From Nitrospira sp. (lineage in GTDB: Bacteria > Nitrospirota > Nitrospiria > Nitrospirales > Nitrospiraceae): DNA of 5,967 nucleotides. Numbering within the stretch: the first letter of the stretch is position 1; every line of letters begins with the position of its first letter. The notes under the pieces are model-generated. The model was given only the letters and a program-made list of their open reading frames with translations. It ran no database searches and was not told where the DNA came from. The position numbers and the translations under genes are program-made. Positions 1 to 4,231 of this stretch are shown in pieces. The DNA lies in assembly GCA_015904045.1 (NCBI GenBank), contig JABMDG010000071.1, positions 3,117 through 9,083 on the forward strand, given 5' to 3'.

Positions 1-159
1 AGCGCATCCATCGTCCGCTCAAGCGCGCTCGCTTCCACCGCGTCCATGTCCTGCTTTGAGACGATGCCCAGACGATTTTTTCAGTACTTGGCCGTCGGAG
101 CCAGGCTCATACTGCGCCTCCGGCAGATCGGACACGTCATAGCGATCATCGGCCGTCAC
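1..159 (-). pseudogene. Fic/DOC-family protein, N-terminal part, frameshifted and cut by window edge
   Basis: Read from a GTG at 159-157, the protein begins VTADDRYDVSDLPEAQYEPG and continues SDGQVLK. This resembles the N-terminal segment of Fic-domain proteins (RYD.S.L.EAQFEPGS.GRVLKN.LGI). The frame then breaks at a run of six A (plus-strand T, 76-81) and stops at 21-19. Removing one A restores NRLGIVSKQDMDAVEA and an open frame to base 1, the expected family sequence. Fic proteins usually transfer AMP or another phosphate-linked group to target proteins, but the catalytic HxFx(D/E)GNGR motif would lie outside the window and cannot be seen. There is no ATG in this frame: TGA lies just upstream at 180-178, so GTG 159 is the only start, and it lacks a clear Shine-Dalgarno. 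It follows the 48-residue gene after a 7-nt gap and may be translationally coupled to it. A genuine pseudogene, a sequencing error in the homopolymer, or slippage-dependent expression are all possible. The family call is from memory of the motif. Confidence 0.7.
76..81 (-). other. A6 homopolymer (T6 on plus strand) at the Fic frameshift
   Basis: On the coding (minus) strand CTG is followed by six A and TCGTCTGGGC. Reading on in frame gives KKSSGHRLKA and soon a stop, whereas five A give KNRLGIVSKQ, which matches Fic N-termini. The indel is therefore placed within this run. Homopolymers of this kind are sites of replication slippage, of RNA-polymerase slippage and of sequencing error; the sequence alone does not separate these. 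Confidence 0.65.
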
Positions 160-166
160 GAAGCAC

Positions 167-313
167 TCATATGAGGGGAATCACCATTCGAGAGTCTTGA
201 AACATCGATAGGCGACGGGCCGCTTCTCTTGCTTTCCAGCGTTTATCCCAGCCCACTTTATGTGGTTTACAGAGGGCACAAGCGCGTCGTTTTCGTTTGT
301 AGGCCTTTCGCAT
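167..313 (-). CDS. Small basic protein with CxxCxxH motif, function unknown
   Basis: This 48-residue protein begins MRKAYKRKRRACALCKPHKV and continues GWDKRWKAREAARR. The N-terminal half is strongly basic and contains C-x-x-C-x-x-H (CALCKPH, residues 12-18), which could bind zinc as a knuckle, although only three ligands are obvious. An ATG at 313-311 with AAGGAG (minus, 326-321) seven bases upstream makes the start convincing. The frame is open further upstream to 403, but that part has no comparable start signal. I have an impression of similar short 'CxLCKPHK.G...RW' proteins annotated as hypothetical in other bacteria, but cannot verify it here. It sits directly upstream of the Fic-like gene on the same strand; its stop region reads ATATGA and the Fic GTG follows after 7 nt, so the two may be one transcript. 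A role as a small partner or antitoxin of Fic is only a guess from position. Confidence 0.6.
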   Translation of the reverse strand: MRKAYKRKRRACALCKPHKVGWDKRWKAREAARRLSMFQDSRMVIPLI

Positions 314-320
314 GGTCGCT

Positions 321-326
321 CTCCTT
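321..326 (-). promoter_or_regulatory. Shine-Dalgarno AAGGAG of the 48-residue gene
   Basis: The minus strand reads GCAAGGAGAGCGACCATG. AAGGAG lies seven bases before the ATG at 313, which fixes the start of the small CxxC protein rather than the longer upstream extension of the frame. Confidence 0.6.
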
Positions 327-440
327 GCGCTTTGTGAGTACGCTTGCGTCGAGTCGCACTCGAACTGATGTGCATGCCATCGAAAGCTTACCCCTTTACC
401 CACGAGAAATCACGCCCTTGTCAGCGGAAATGCTGGTCTG

Positions 441-557
441 TCTGGTCTATCTCGTCTGTCTGGTCTATTTGGTGCGGGGGAGGGGGAAGGGCGGGGACGG
501 TCTATCTGGTCTATTTCGTTTGTCTGGTCTATTTCGTTTGTTTGGTTTGTTTGGTTG
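441..557. repeat. Direct repeats, 18-bp unit TCTGGTCTATTTCGTTTG
   Basis: Four units are readable: 441-458 (TCTGGTCTATCTCGTCTG), 459-476 (TCTGGTCTATTTGGTGCG), 505-522 and 523-540 (the last two identical to the consensus). A degenerate T/G tail continues to 557 and a half unit precedes at 433-440. Within the unit there is a weaker 9-bp periodicity. The first pair and second pair are separated by a 28-bp G-rich insert. The pattern is that of tandem repeat expansion with drift. It is not a CRISPR: there are no unique spacers and the unit is not palindromic. Confidence 0.75.
476..496 (+). other. Potential G-quadruplex tract
   Basis: Four consecutive G runs, GGGGG-A-GGGGG-AA-GGG-C-GGGG, satisfy the G3+N1-7 rule with loops of only 1, 2 and 1 bases, the class regarded as most stable. 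It sits between two pairs of 18-bp repeats. The G-rich strand is the plus strand, so it would be on the non-template strand only for plus-strand transcription; transcripts of higBA reading through would carry the C-rich complement. Confidence 0.6.
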
Positions 558-580
558 CTCATCGGACCAAAGAAACCAGA
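541..580. other. Long imperfect hairpin downstream of higBA
   Basis: GGTTTGTTTGGT (544-555) pairs with ACCAAAGAAACC (566-577) with a single mismatch and a 10-base loop, TGCTCATCGG. Pairing extends outward to 541/580 with one G-T pair. No T run follows on either strand, so it is not a classical intrinsic terminator. It could still limit read-through or protect the 3' end of the higBA transcript. The left arm is the degenerate end of the 18-bp repeat array. Confidence 0.5.
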
Positions 581-689
581 AGAACCGAATCGACTCATCC
601 AACCAGAGAGAGCGGCGATACAGAGCGTATGGCTGGCAGGGACTGGGACTTGTTGGTATTGTCATGCGGACAAGCCCCTGAATGCTCAC

Positions 690-1028
690 TCATGCCGTCT
701 TGAGCCTCTTGCTTTGCCCAACGGGCACAAAGCGAATTTCCACCCGCTGCTTCAAGGCGGCTGCGATTCGATTCAGCATGGCAAGGGAATGGCCTTCATA
801 TTCCGCATCTTCAAGCCGGCAGATGGCTGAGGCCGTCGTGCCGACCAATGCTGCCAGTTGCCGTTGCGTGAATCCCGCTCGAAGACGTAAGGCGGTCAGC
901 TTCCGTGCAACACTGTCATTGGCCCGTGCCTCTTCCAGCCCCCGCACCCGCTCCGGCCTCCCCTCGTAATACCGGCGGTAGAGAATCTGGACCGCGTCCG
1001 AGGTGGTTTCGCGTTTGTGTTTTGCCAT
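690..1028 (-). CDS. higA: HigA-type antitoxin, XRE-family helix-turn-helix
   Basis: This protein of 112 residues (114 from an alternative ATG at 1034-1032) has an N-terminal extension of about 45 residues beginning MAKHKRETTSDAVQILYRRY. A Cro/C1-type helix-turn-helix follows at about residues 44-90: LTALRLRAGFTQRQLAALVG, then TTASAICRLED, and SLAMLNRIAAAL after it. The C-terminal VEIRFVPV is also typical of small antitoxins. Such proteins bind and neutralise the cognate RNase toxin and repress their own operon. It lies directly behind the HigB-type toxin. The ATG at 1034 overlaps the toxin stop as ATGA, but the GGGAG just upstream is only two bases from it and eight bases from the ATG at 1028, so I prefer 1028. 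Translation is probably coupled to the toxin. The family is clear; the symbol is by analogy with toxin-first HigBA modules. Confidence 0.85.
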   Translation of the reverse strand: MAKHKRETTSDAVQILYRRYYEGRPERVRGLEEARANDSVARKLTALRLRAGFTQRQLAALVGTTASAICRLEDAEYEGHSLAMLNRIAAALKQRVEIRFVPVGQSKRLKTA

Positions 1029-1030
1029 GT

Positions 1031-1399
1031 TCATGACTCCCGATAGGTATGCGTGTGCGGATCTTGCTCAAAGGAACGTTTTCTCTCCAGTGCCACTTGA
1101 ATGTCCTTTGTAGGTACCTCACGCTCCTTGACGAGTCCGTGGGCCAGGACCGCTGCCGTTCGGCCATGAAAGAAGTACAAGATCCGATAGTTCATCCCCT
1201 CCCGCCCAATGCGCAATTCATAGATCCCGTTTCGCAAGAGATCCGCTTCGGGCCGCCGCAGCTCATGACCGACTTCTCGCAGCCGTTCGATCTTCACCAC
1301 GCATTTGTCCTGAATTTTTGCAGACAAGGTGTCCAGCCATTCTAGTACAGGCACACTGCCATCTCGTTCCTTGTAGAAGACAACTCGGGTCCGTGGCAA
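1031..1399 (-). CDS. higB: HigB/RelE-type toxin, phage Gp49-like family
   Basis: The protein has about 122 residues and reads PRTRVVFYKERDGSVPVLEW near its start. The core is LRNGIYELRIGREGMNYRIL (residues 55-74), then YFFHG and a C-terminal AHGLVKEREVPTKDIQVALE (86-105). This is the pattern of the Gp49-like toxin family (PF05973): a compact RelE fold in which Arg, Tyr, His and Lys positions support ribosome-dependent mRNA cleavage. The usual HGF.KK...P motif appears here as HGLVKERE.P. The start is taken as TTG 1399, because AAGGAGGAG (1411-1403) ends just upstream; a TTG at 1414 would put that Shine-Dalgarno inside the gene. Toxin precedes antitoxin, which is characteristic of HigBA, and the two genes touch. 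The long polar tail after the family core (SFEQDPHTHTYRES) is probably disordered. I see no disruption, so the module should be functional. Confidence 0.85.
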   Translation of the reverse strand: MPRTRVVFYKERDGSVPVLEWLDTLSAKIQDKCVVKIERLREVGHELRRPEADLLRNGIYELRIGREGMNYRILYFFHGRTAAVLAHGLVKEREVPTKDIQVALERKRSFEQDPHTHTYRES

Positions 1400-1402
1400 T
1401 AT

Positions 1403-1411
1403 CTCCTCCTT
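1403..1411 (-). promoter_or_regulatory. Strong Shine-Dalgarno AAGGAGGAG deciding the higB start
   Basis: The minus strand reads GAAGGAGGAGATATTGCC. The AGGAGG core is five bases before the TTG at 1399, ideal spacing. The frame extends upstream to another TTG at 1414, but that would translate the Shine-Dalgarno itself as KEE. Confidence 0.65.
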
Positions 1412-1414
1412 CAA

Positions 1415-1696
1415 CCCGCCCCATGTTCACATATTTGAGAATATTCCTCAAGCCCGATCATCAACACCGAGACGTGTACCCCAAAATACTGAACTCAGGG
1501 TGATGCCTGGAAAGGATGAGGAACGGATGGCGGAAGCTGGGATGAAGCACTGATGGCGTATAGTTTGTGGCCTATGGCTGATGCGGCTCCGATTACGATG
1601 GGACCTACCTTTTTGATGGTTTCGAGACCTTCGTGCGCACCGTACCATAACGCTGTCTGCGAGGCGCATTCTTCACTGTCACTTCCACATCCTGTC
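1415..1696. other. Region without a supported gene between higB and the transglutaminase remnant
   Basis: The higBA promoter and palindrome occupy the first 40 bases. The rest has only short frames. One minus-strand frame is open from about 1728 to a stop at 1497-1495 and reads plausibly as protein (SDSEECASQTALWYGAHEGL, then IGAASAIGHKLYAI), but has no ATG, GTG or TTG. It may be relic coding sequence. Positions 1550-1585 contain ATGGC and TGATG as close direct repeats around TATAGTTTGTGGCCT. No terminator with a T run was seen after the transglutaminase stop. Confidence 0.5.
1431..1444. promoter_or_regulatory. AT-rich palindrome, candidate higBA operator
   Basis: ATATT-TGAG-AATAT is a perfect 5-bp inverted repeat about 32 bases upstream of the toxin start. 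On the minus strand it is overlapped by a second imperfect dyad, TTGAG-gaatatt-CTCAA (1450-1434). HigA-type antitoxins generally repress from a palindrome near the promoter, and this is the most AT-rich piece of the upstream region, so it is the best operator/-10 candidate. I cannot assign -35 and -10 hexamers with confidence. Confidence 0.35.
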
Positions 1697-2569
1697 CTAC
1701 GTCCGCTCCAAGGCCATCAAGTGGCGCAGGCTGTCTTGAGCGGAGCGAAATTCTTCTCCCGTCAACGGCATCCGGCCGAATCGTCCCCGGCAGTAGAGTG
1801 CCGTGATGGTGCCGACGGCTGAACTTGCGTCTTTCCACTGCTCTTGCGTGAGACGGATCAATTCCAGCGGCGCCATGGCGGCCGGTCTCGTAATGCCCCG
1901 TTTTTCCAGATGGCGGATCATCTGCCGATAGAGATGACTGATGGCCGGTTCTGCTTGTCGGTCTGCTTTCAAGAAGAGCGTTCGCTCCCAGGGTCGCGCG
2001 AACCTCACCCAGAGAATCGCGCCGAGTCCGATCACGGCGAGCCCGAGCAGGATAGCGAAGAGCAGGGCGCTTCTGCTGAGATACTCTCCGCTTTTCCCGA
2101 ACAGGGCCGTCATTGAGGTCACCAAGGCAGAGAGGGAGTCCCAGGCGCGATTTCTGGCTGACGTACTCCCGCTCTTGATTTCGCGCACGACGGCGAGCTG
2201 GTCTGCGGGGCTGTACTGCACGACCAGACGGTTCCAGCGAAGCCGGACGTTATCCAGCATTCTTCCCAATGTCTGCCAGGCCGGAGAGGTCGGGCCCGGA
2301 GCTTCTTCGATAGCCGGGGTTGGATCCATCATGACCCAGCCGGACTGCGGCAGATGCACTTCGACCCAGGCATGGGCATCCTGCTGCCTGACTACATAGT
2401 AGTTGCCATACTCGTTCCATTCGGTCGCGAGAAATCCCGTGACAAGTCGGGCAGGTATGCCGACCGTGCGCAGCATGATCACCATGGCCGTGGCGTAATG
2501 TTCGCAGTAGCCTGTCTTCCGGTTGAATAGAAACTCCTCAAGCGGACTGGCCTGGTCTGCCAGCGGAGC
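1697..2569 (-). pseudogene. Transglutaminase-like membrane protein (TgpA type), 5'-truncated
   Basis: About 290 codons are open from a TAG at 2572-2570 to a TAG at 1699-1697. The first residues, ASPLEEFLFNRKTGYCEHYA, carry the catalytic Cys (2506-2504) of bacterial transglutaminase-like proteins. QQDAHAWVEVHL follows with the catalytic His (2374-2372), then VMMDPTP with the Asp (2326-2324). So the triad is complete. One membrane segment comes later (LLFAILLGLAVIGLGAILWV), then a cytoplasmic DUF4129-like tail ending SLRHLMALERT. Full TgpA/DUF3488 proteins are about 650-700 residues and begin with several membrane helices, all absent here. The first ATG (2485) lies after the catalytic Cys, so translation from it could not give an active enzyme. 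Upstream the same frame shows two stops within about 15 bases and no family sequence, so the gene is cut rather than frameshifted. A deletion, an inversion junction or a misassembly could explain it. Known relatives are often neighbours of MoxR ATPase and DUF58 genes, absent here. Confidence 0.8.
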
Positions 2570-2579
2570 CTACGGCGTC

Positions 2580-2605
2580 TACGACACATTCTTCAAGAAG
2601 TCGTA
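2580..2605. repeat. Imperfect inverted repeat at the transglutaminase breakpoint
   Basis: TACGAC (2580-2585) and GTCGTA (2600-2605) flank TTCTT-C-AAGAA (2589-2599), with three unpaired bases ACA on the left. The dyad starts about ten bases beyond the last recognisable transglutaminase codon. It could be a protein-binding or recombination site, or simply a chance dyad. On the plus strand it also reads as the end of a reading frame, YGVYDTFFKKS followed by TAA at 2604-2606. Confidence 0.4.
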
Positions 2606-2645
2606 ACCGTCCGATCCCTTTTGACCCCACCGCCTGCCTTACGGT

Positions 2646-2675
2646 CTTTCTCCCGGTGGTTTCGGCGGGAGGGGG
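2646..2675. terminator. Weak hairpin between the truncated gene and tesA
   Basis: CTCCCG (2650-2655) pairs with CGGGAG (2666-2671) around a 10-base loop, and G-T pairs can extend it to 2646/2675. It lies just beyond the tesA stop codon, in the right place for a terminator, but neither strand shows a T run after it. It is therefore at best a poor intrinsic terminator. CCACCG (2627-2632) with CGGTGG (2654-2659) is a competing stem. Confidence 0.3.
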
Positions 2676-2681
2676 AGGCTG

Positions 2682-3380
2682 TCAACTACCTCCATGAGGA
2701 GCCCGGGATTTTCTGGATCGGGCTTGCAGCACCGGCGTCAACGCTTTAAGCACCTGTTCGACGACGATCCGGTAGCCTTCCCTGGTTGGATGGATGCCAT
2801 CGGCCTGGTTCAAGGCCGGTGACGCAGCCACACCTTCGAGAAAAAACGGGATGAACGCCAGATCATAGTGCCTGGCGAGGTCCTGGTAGATGACCTCGAA
2901 GCCTCTGATATAGTCCTGCCCATAATTCGGCGGCAGTTTCATCCCGGCCAGGATGATTGTGGCTCCGGCCTGCCGCAATTGCTCAATGATCCGGCTGAGG
3001 TTGTATTTCGTTTGTTCGAGGCTGAGCCCTCTGAGCCCGTCATTTGCGCCAAGCTCAAGAATGACCACATCAGGTTTGCTGCCGAGCACCCAGGGAACAC
3101 GGCGGAGGCCGCCGGCCGTCGTATCGCCACTGACACCGGCGTTGATCACCTGATACCGATAATCGAGCTCGTCCAGCCGGCGCTGAAGTTGGGCCGGATA
3201 AGCGTCGTCCCTGTTGACGCCAAGCCCCGCCGTGAGACTGTCGCCGAAGGCCACGATGCGAGGCCTGGTTTCTGGTGGGTCGGACGAATCGTTTGCGACG
3301 GCTGTGTGGAAACAGAAAACAGTCAGAGTCACCGACAAGAAATGAGACAGACAGTGATGTCGTAGCCCGGCGCGCCGCAA
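2682..3380 (-). CDS. tesA: Exported SGNH-family esterase / acyl-CoA thioesterase I-like
   Basis: The protein has 232 residues from TTG 3380. A signal peptide is visible: basic start RRAGLRHH, hydrophobic FLSVTLTVFCF, and a likely cleavage after AVA (residue 29), so the enzyme acts in the periplasm. The SGNH blocks are all present: GDSLTAGLG (46-54, nucleophile Ser48), NAGVSGDTT (80-88, Gly85), GANDGLRG (111-118, Asn113) and DGIHPTREGY (Asp194, His197). This matches TesA/lysophospholipase L1, which hydrolyses thioesters, aryl esters and lysophospholipids; the physiological substrate cannot be read from sequence. Length is close to the E. coli enzyme (about 208 residues with signal). The frame stays open past 3380 to 3479, overlapping the divergent ATPase gene, but AGGAAAGGGG at 3399-3390, nine bases before the TTG, and the signal peptide favour the shorter form. 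It is divergent from ybbA-ybbP, as in E. coli. Confidence 0.9.
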   Translation of the reverse strand: MRRAGLRHHCLSHFLSVTLTVFCFHTAVANDSSDPPETRPRIVAFGDSLTAGLGVNRDDAYPAQLQRRLDELDYRYQVINAGVSGDTTAGGLRRVPWVLGSKPDVVILELGANDGLRGLSLEQTKYNLSRIIEQLRQAGATIILAGMKLPPNYGQDYIRGFEVIYQDLARHYDLAFIPFFLEGVAASPALNQADGIHPTREGYRIVVEQVLKALTPVLQARSRKSRAPHGGS

Positions 3381-3454
3381 ATTCGCTTGCCCCTTTCCTC
3401 GGTACAGTATAATACCATTCGAGGTGTCGCTCTGTCGGTACGAGTGAATTGTCC
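3381..3454. promoter_or_regulatory. Divergent tesA / ybbA promoter region
   Basis: These 74 bases separate the two start codons. The plus strand has a perfect TATAAT at 3408-3413, with TTGCCC at 3387-3392 as a possible -35 (spacer 15, short). On the minus strand the same bases give TATTAT or TATACT, which could serve tesA and would leave a leader of about 20 bases carrying its Shine-Dalgarno. The two promoters would overlap and compete for polymerase. No good minus-strand -35 was seen. Confidence 0.45.
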
Positions 3455-4231
3455 ATGATCCAATTGAAAGACGTGTCAATGATTCTCGCGGCGGCCGGCC
3501 GTTCCGTGAGAATTCTCGAGGGAATTTCTTTGTCGATTCCCGCCAAACAGACGGTGGCCGTCGTCGGCCCGTCGGGAAGTGGCAAATCGACTTTGCTGGG
3601 GCTGATGGCCGGACTCGATCGTCCGACAGCCGGATCGATCACGCTCGACGGGACGGAGATTACGACGCTATCGGAAAGCGGCATGGCCCGACTCCGACGT
3701 GAAAAGGTAGGGTATGTCTTCCAATCGTTTCATTTGATCCCCACCCTAACGGCGGTCGAAAACGTCGCAGTTCCGCTAGAACTGAGCGGCGAGCGGAAGG
3801 CCAATGTGCGGGCTGCGGAATTGCTGGCGGCGGTGGGACTGTCCGATCGCATGGGGCATTACCCCGTGCAGCTGTCAGGAGGAGAACAGCAACGCGTCGC
3901 GGTCGCGCGCGCTTTTGCCTGCCGTCCGCCGATCCTGTTAGCCGATGAGCCCACGGGTAATCTCGACAGCACGACCGGCGCGTCCGTCATTGATCTCCTG
4001 CTCTCACTGCATCGCGACTACGGTACGACCCTGGTGCTGGTCACGCATGATACGACTCTGGCGGCTTCGATGCAGCGAGTGGTGTCGATGCGCGACGGAC
4101 ACCTGGAATCTGATAGCCTGCCCTCCTATTCCGGTGTCGTCGACGAGCGTCCGACAGCCGTGTCACGCCCGGACCGGGTCCTGTCCCCCGATCGGACATC
4201 TTCAGATTCCAACCCCAATTCCCGCTCATGA
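3455..4231 (+). CDS. ybbA: ABC transporter ATP-binding protein, LolD/YbbA type
   Basis: This is a 258-residue cytoplasmic ATPase with every ABC motif: Walker [10 protein letters not shown] (38-46), Q-loop Gln in [11 protein letters not shown] (Q90), signature [15 protein letters not shown] (140-154), Walker [13 protein letters not shown] (160-171) and switch His in VTHD (H198). [12 protein letters not shown] and [10 protein letters not shown] are typical of the LolD/MacB/YbbA/FtsE group, whose partners are FtsX-type permeases. ATP hydrolysis would drive conformational change in the permease encoded just downstream, whose ATG overlaps this stop as ATGA. The start is taken as ATG 3455 with GAGTGA seven bases upstream; TTG 3449 would lie one base from it. 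The last 35-40 residues, after [10 protein letters not shown], are rich in Ser, Pro, Asp and Arg and look disordered, longer than the usual family end. Divergent from tesA, as in E. coli. Confidence 0.9.
   Translation: MIQLKDVSMILAAAGRSVRILEGISLSIPAKQTVAVVGPSGSGKSTLLGLMAGLDRPTAGSITLDGTEITTLSESGMARLRREKVGYVFQSFHLIPTLTAVENVAVPLELSGERKANVRAAELLAAVGLSDRMGHYPVQLSGGEQQRVAVARAFACRPPILLADEPTGNLDSTTGASVIDLLLSLHRDYGTTLVLVTHDTTLAASMQRVVSMRDGHLESDSLPSYSGVVDERPTAVSRPDRVLSPDRTSSDSNPNSRS

Larger units (their letters stand above)
314..689. other. Gene-poor stretch with repeats, G tract and hairpin
   Basis: About 375 bases lie between the small CxxC gene and the HigA-type gene. Several short open frames cross it on both strands, but their products are low-complexity readings of the repeat (runs such as SGLFRLSGLF or PDKRNRPDRP), with no start signals or recognisable domain. 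The part from 314 to 430 should carry the promoter of the small gene, but I see no clear -35/-10 pair. Positions 431-557 hold 18-bp repeats and a G-run block, 541-580 a long hairpin. I see nothing definable in 581-689. Confidence 0.6.

Noticed and set aside
433..557. Possible CRISPR array
   Set aside because: Units are adjacent or separated by one G-rich insert, there are no unique spacers of constant length, and no cas gene is nearby.
410..689. Minus-strand open frames rich in NKPNKRNRPDKR-like repeats
   Set aside because: They are the same 18-bp repeats read on the other strand; no start signal and no domain.
229..703. Plus-strand open frames of 119 and 150 codons over the repeat region
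   Set aside because: Their products are repeat-derived low-complexity sequence (Leu/Val/Gly/Phe runs), there is no Shine-Dalgarno, and they overlap the better supported minus-strand 48-residue gene.
1605..1838. Minus-strand frame ending KNAPRRQRYGTVRTKVSKPS KR, with an internal GTG that could give a 23-residue basic peptide
   Set aside because: The upstream part lies antisense-frame within the transglutaminase C-terminus, the GTG has no convincing Shine-Dalgarno, and the length is too short to judge.
1941..2399. Plus-strand 152-codon frame opposite the transglutaminase remnant
   Set aside because: It is the complement of a frame with clear transglutaminase/DUF4129 features and shows no domain of its own.
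2868..3365. Plus-strand 165-codon frame opposite tesA
   Set aside because: tesA has all four SGNH blocks and a signal peptide in the other strand; this frame is a shadow of it.
2682..3479. Longer tesA form starting at 3479
   Set aside because: It would overlap ybbA by about 25 bases, run through the candidate promoters and place 33 extra residues before the signal peptide.
3070..3684. Minus-strand 204-codon frame spanning tesA and the start of ybbA
   Set aside because: It crosses two well supported genes and their shared promoter in an unrelated frame, with no recognisable motif.
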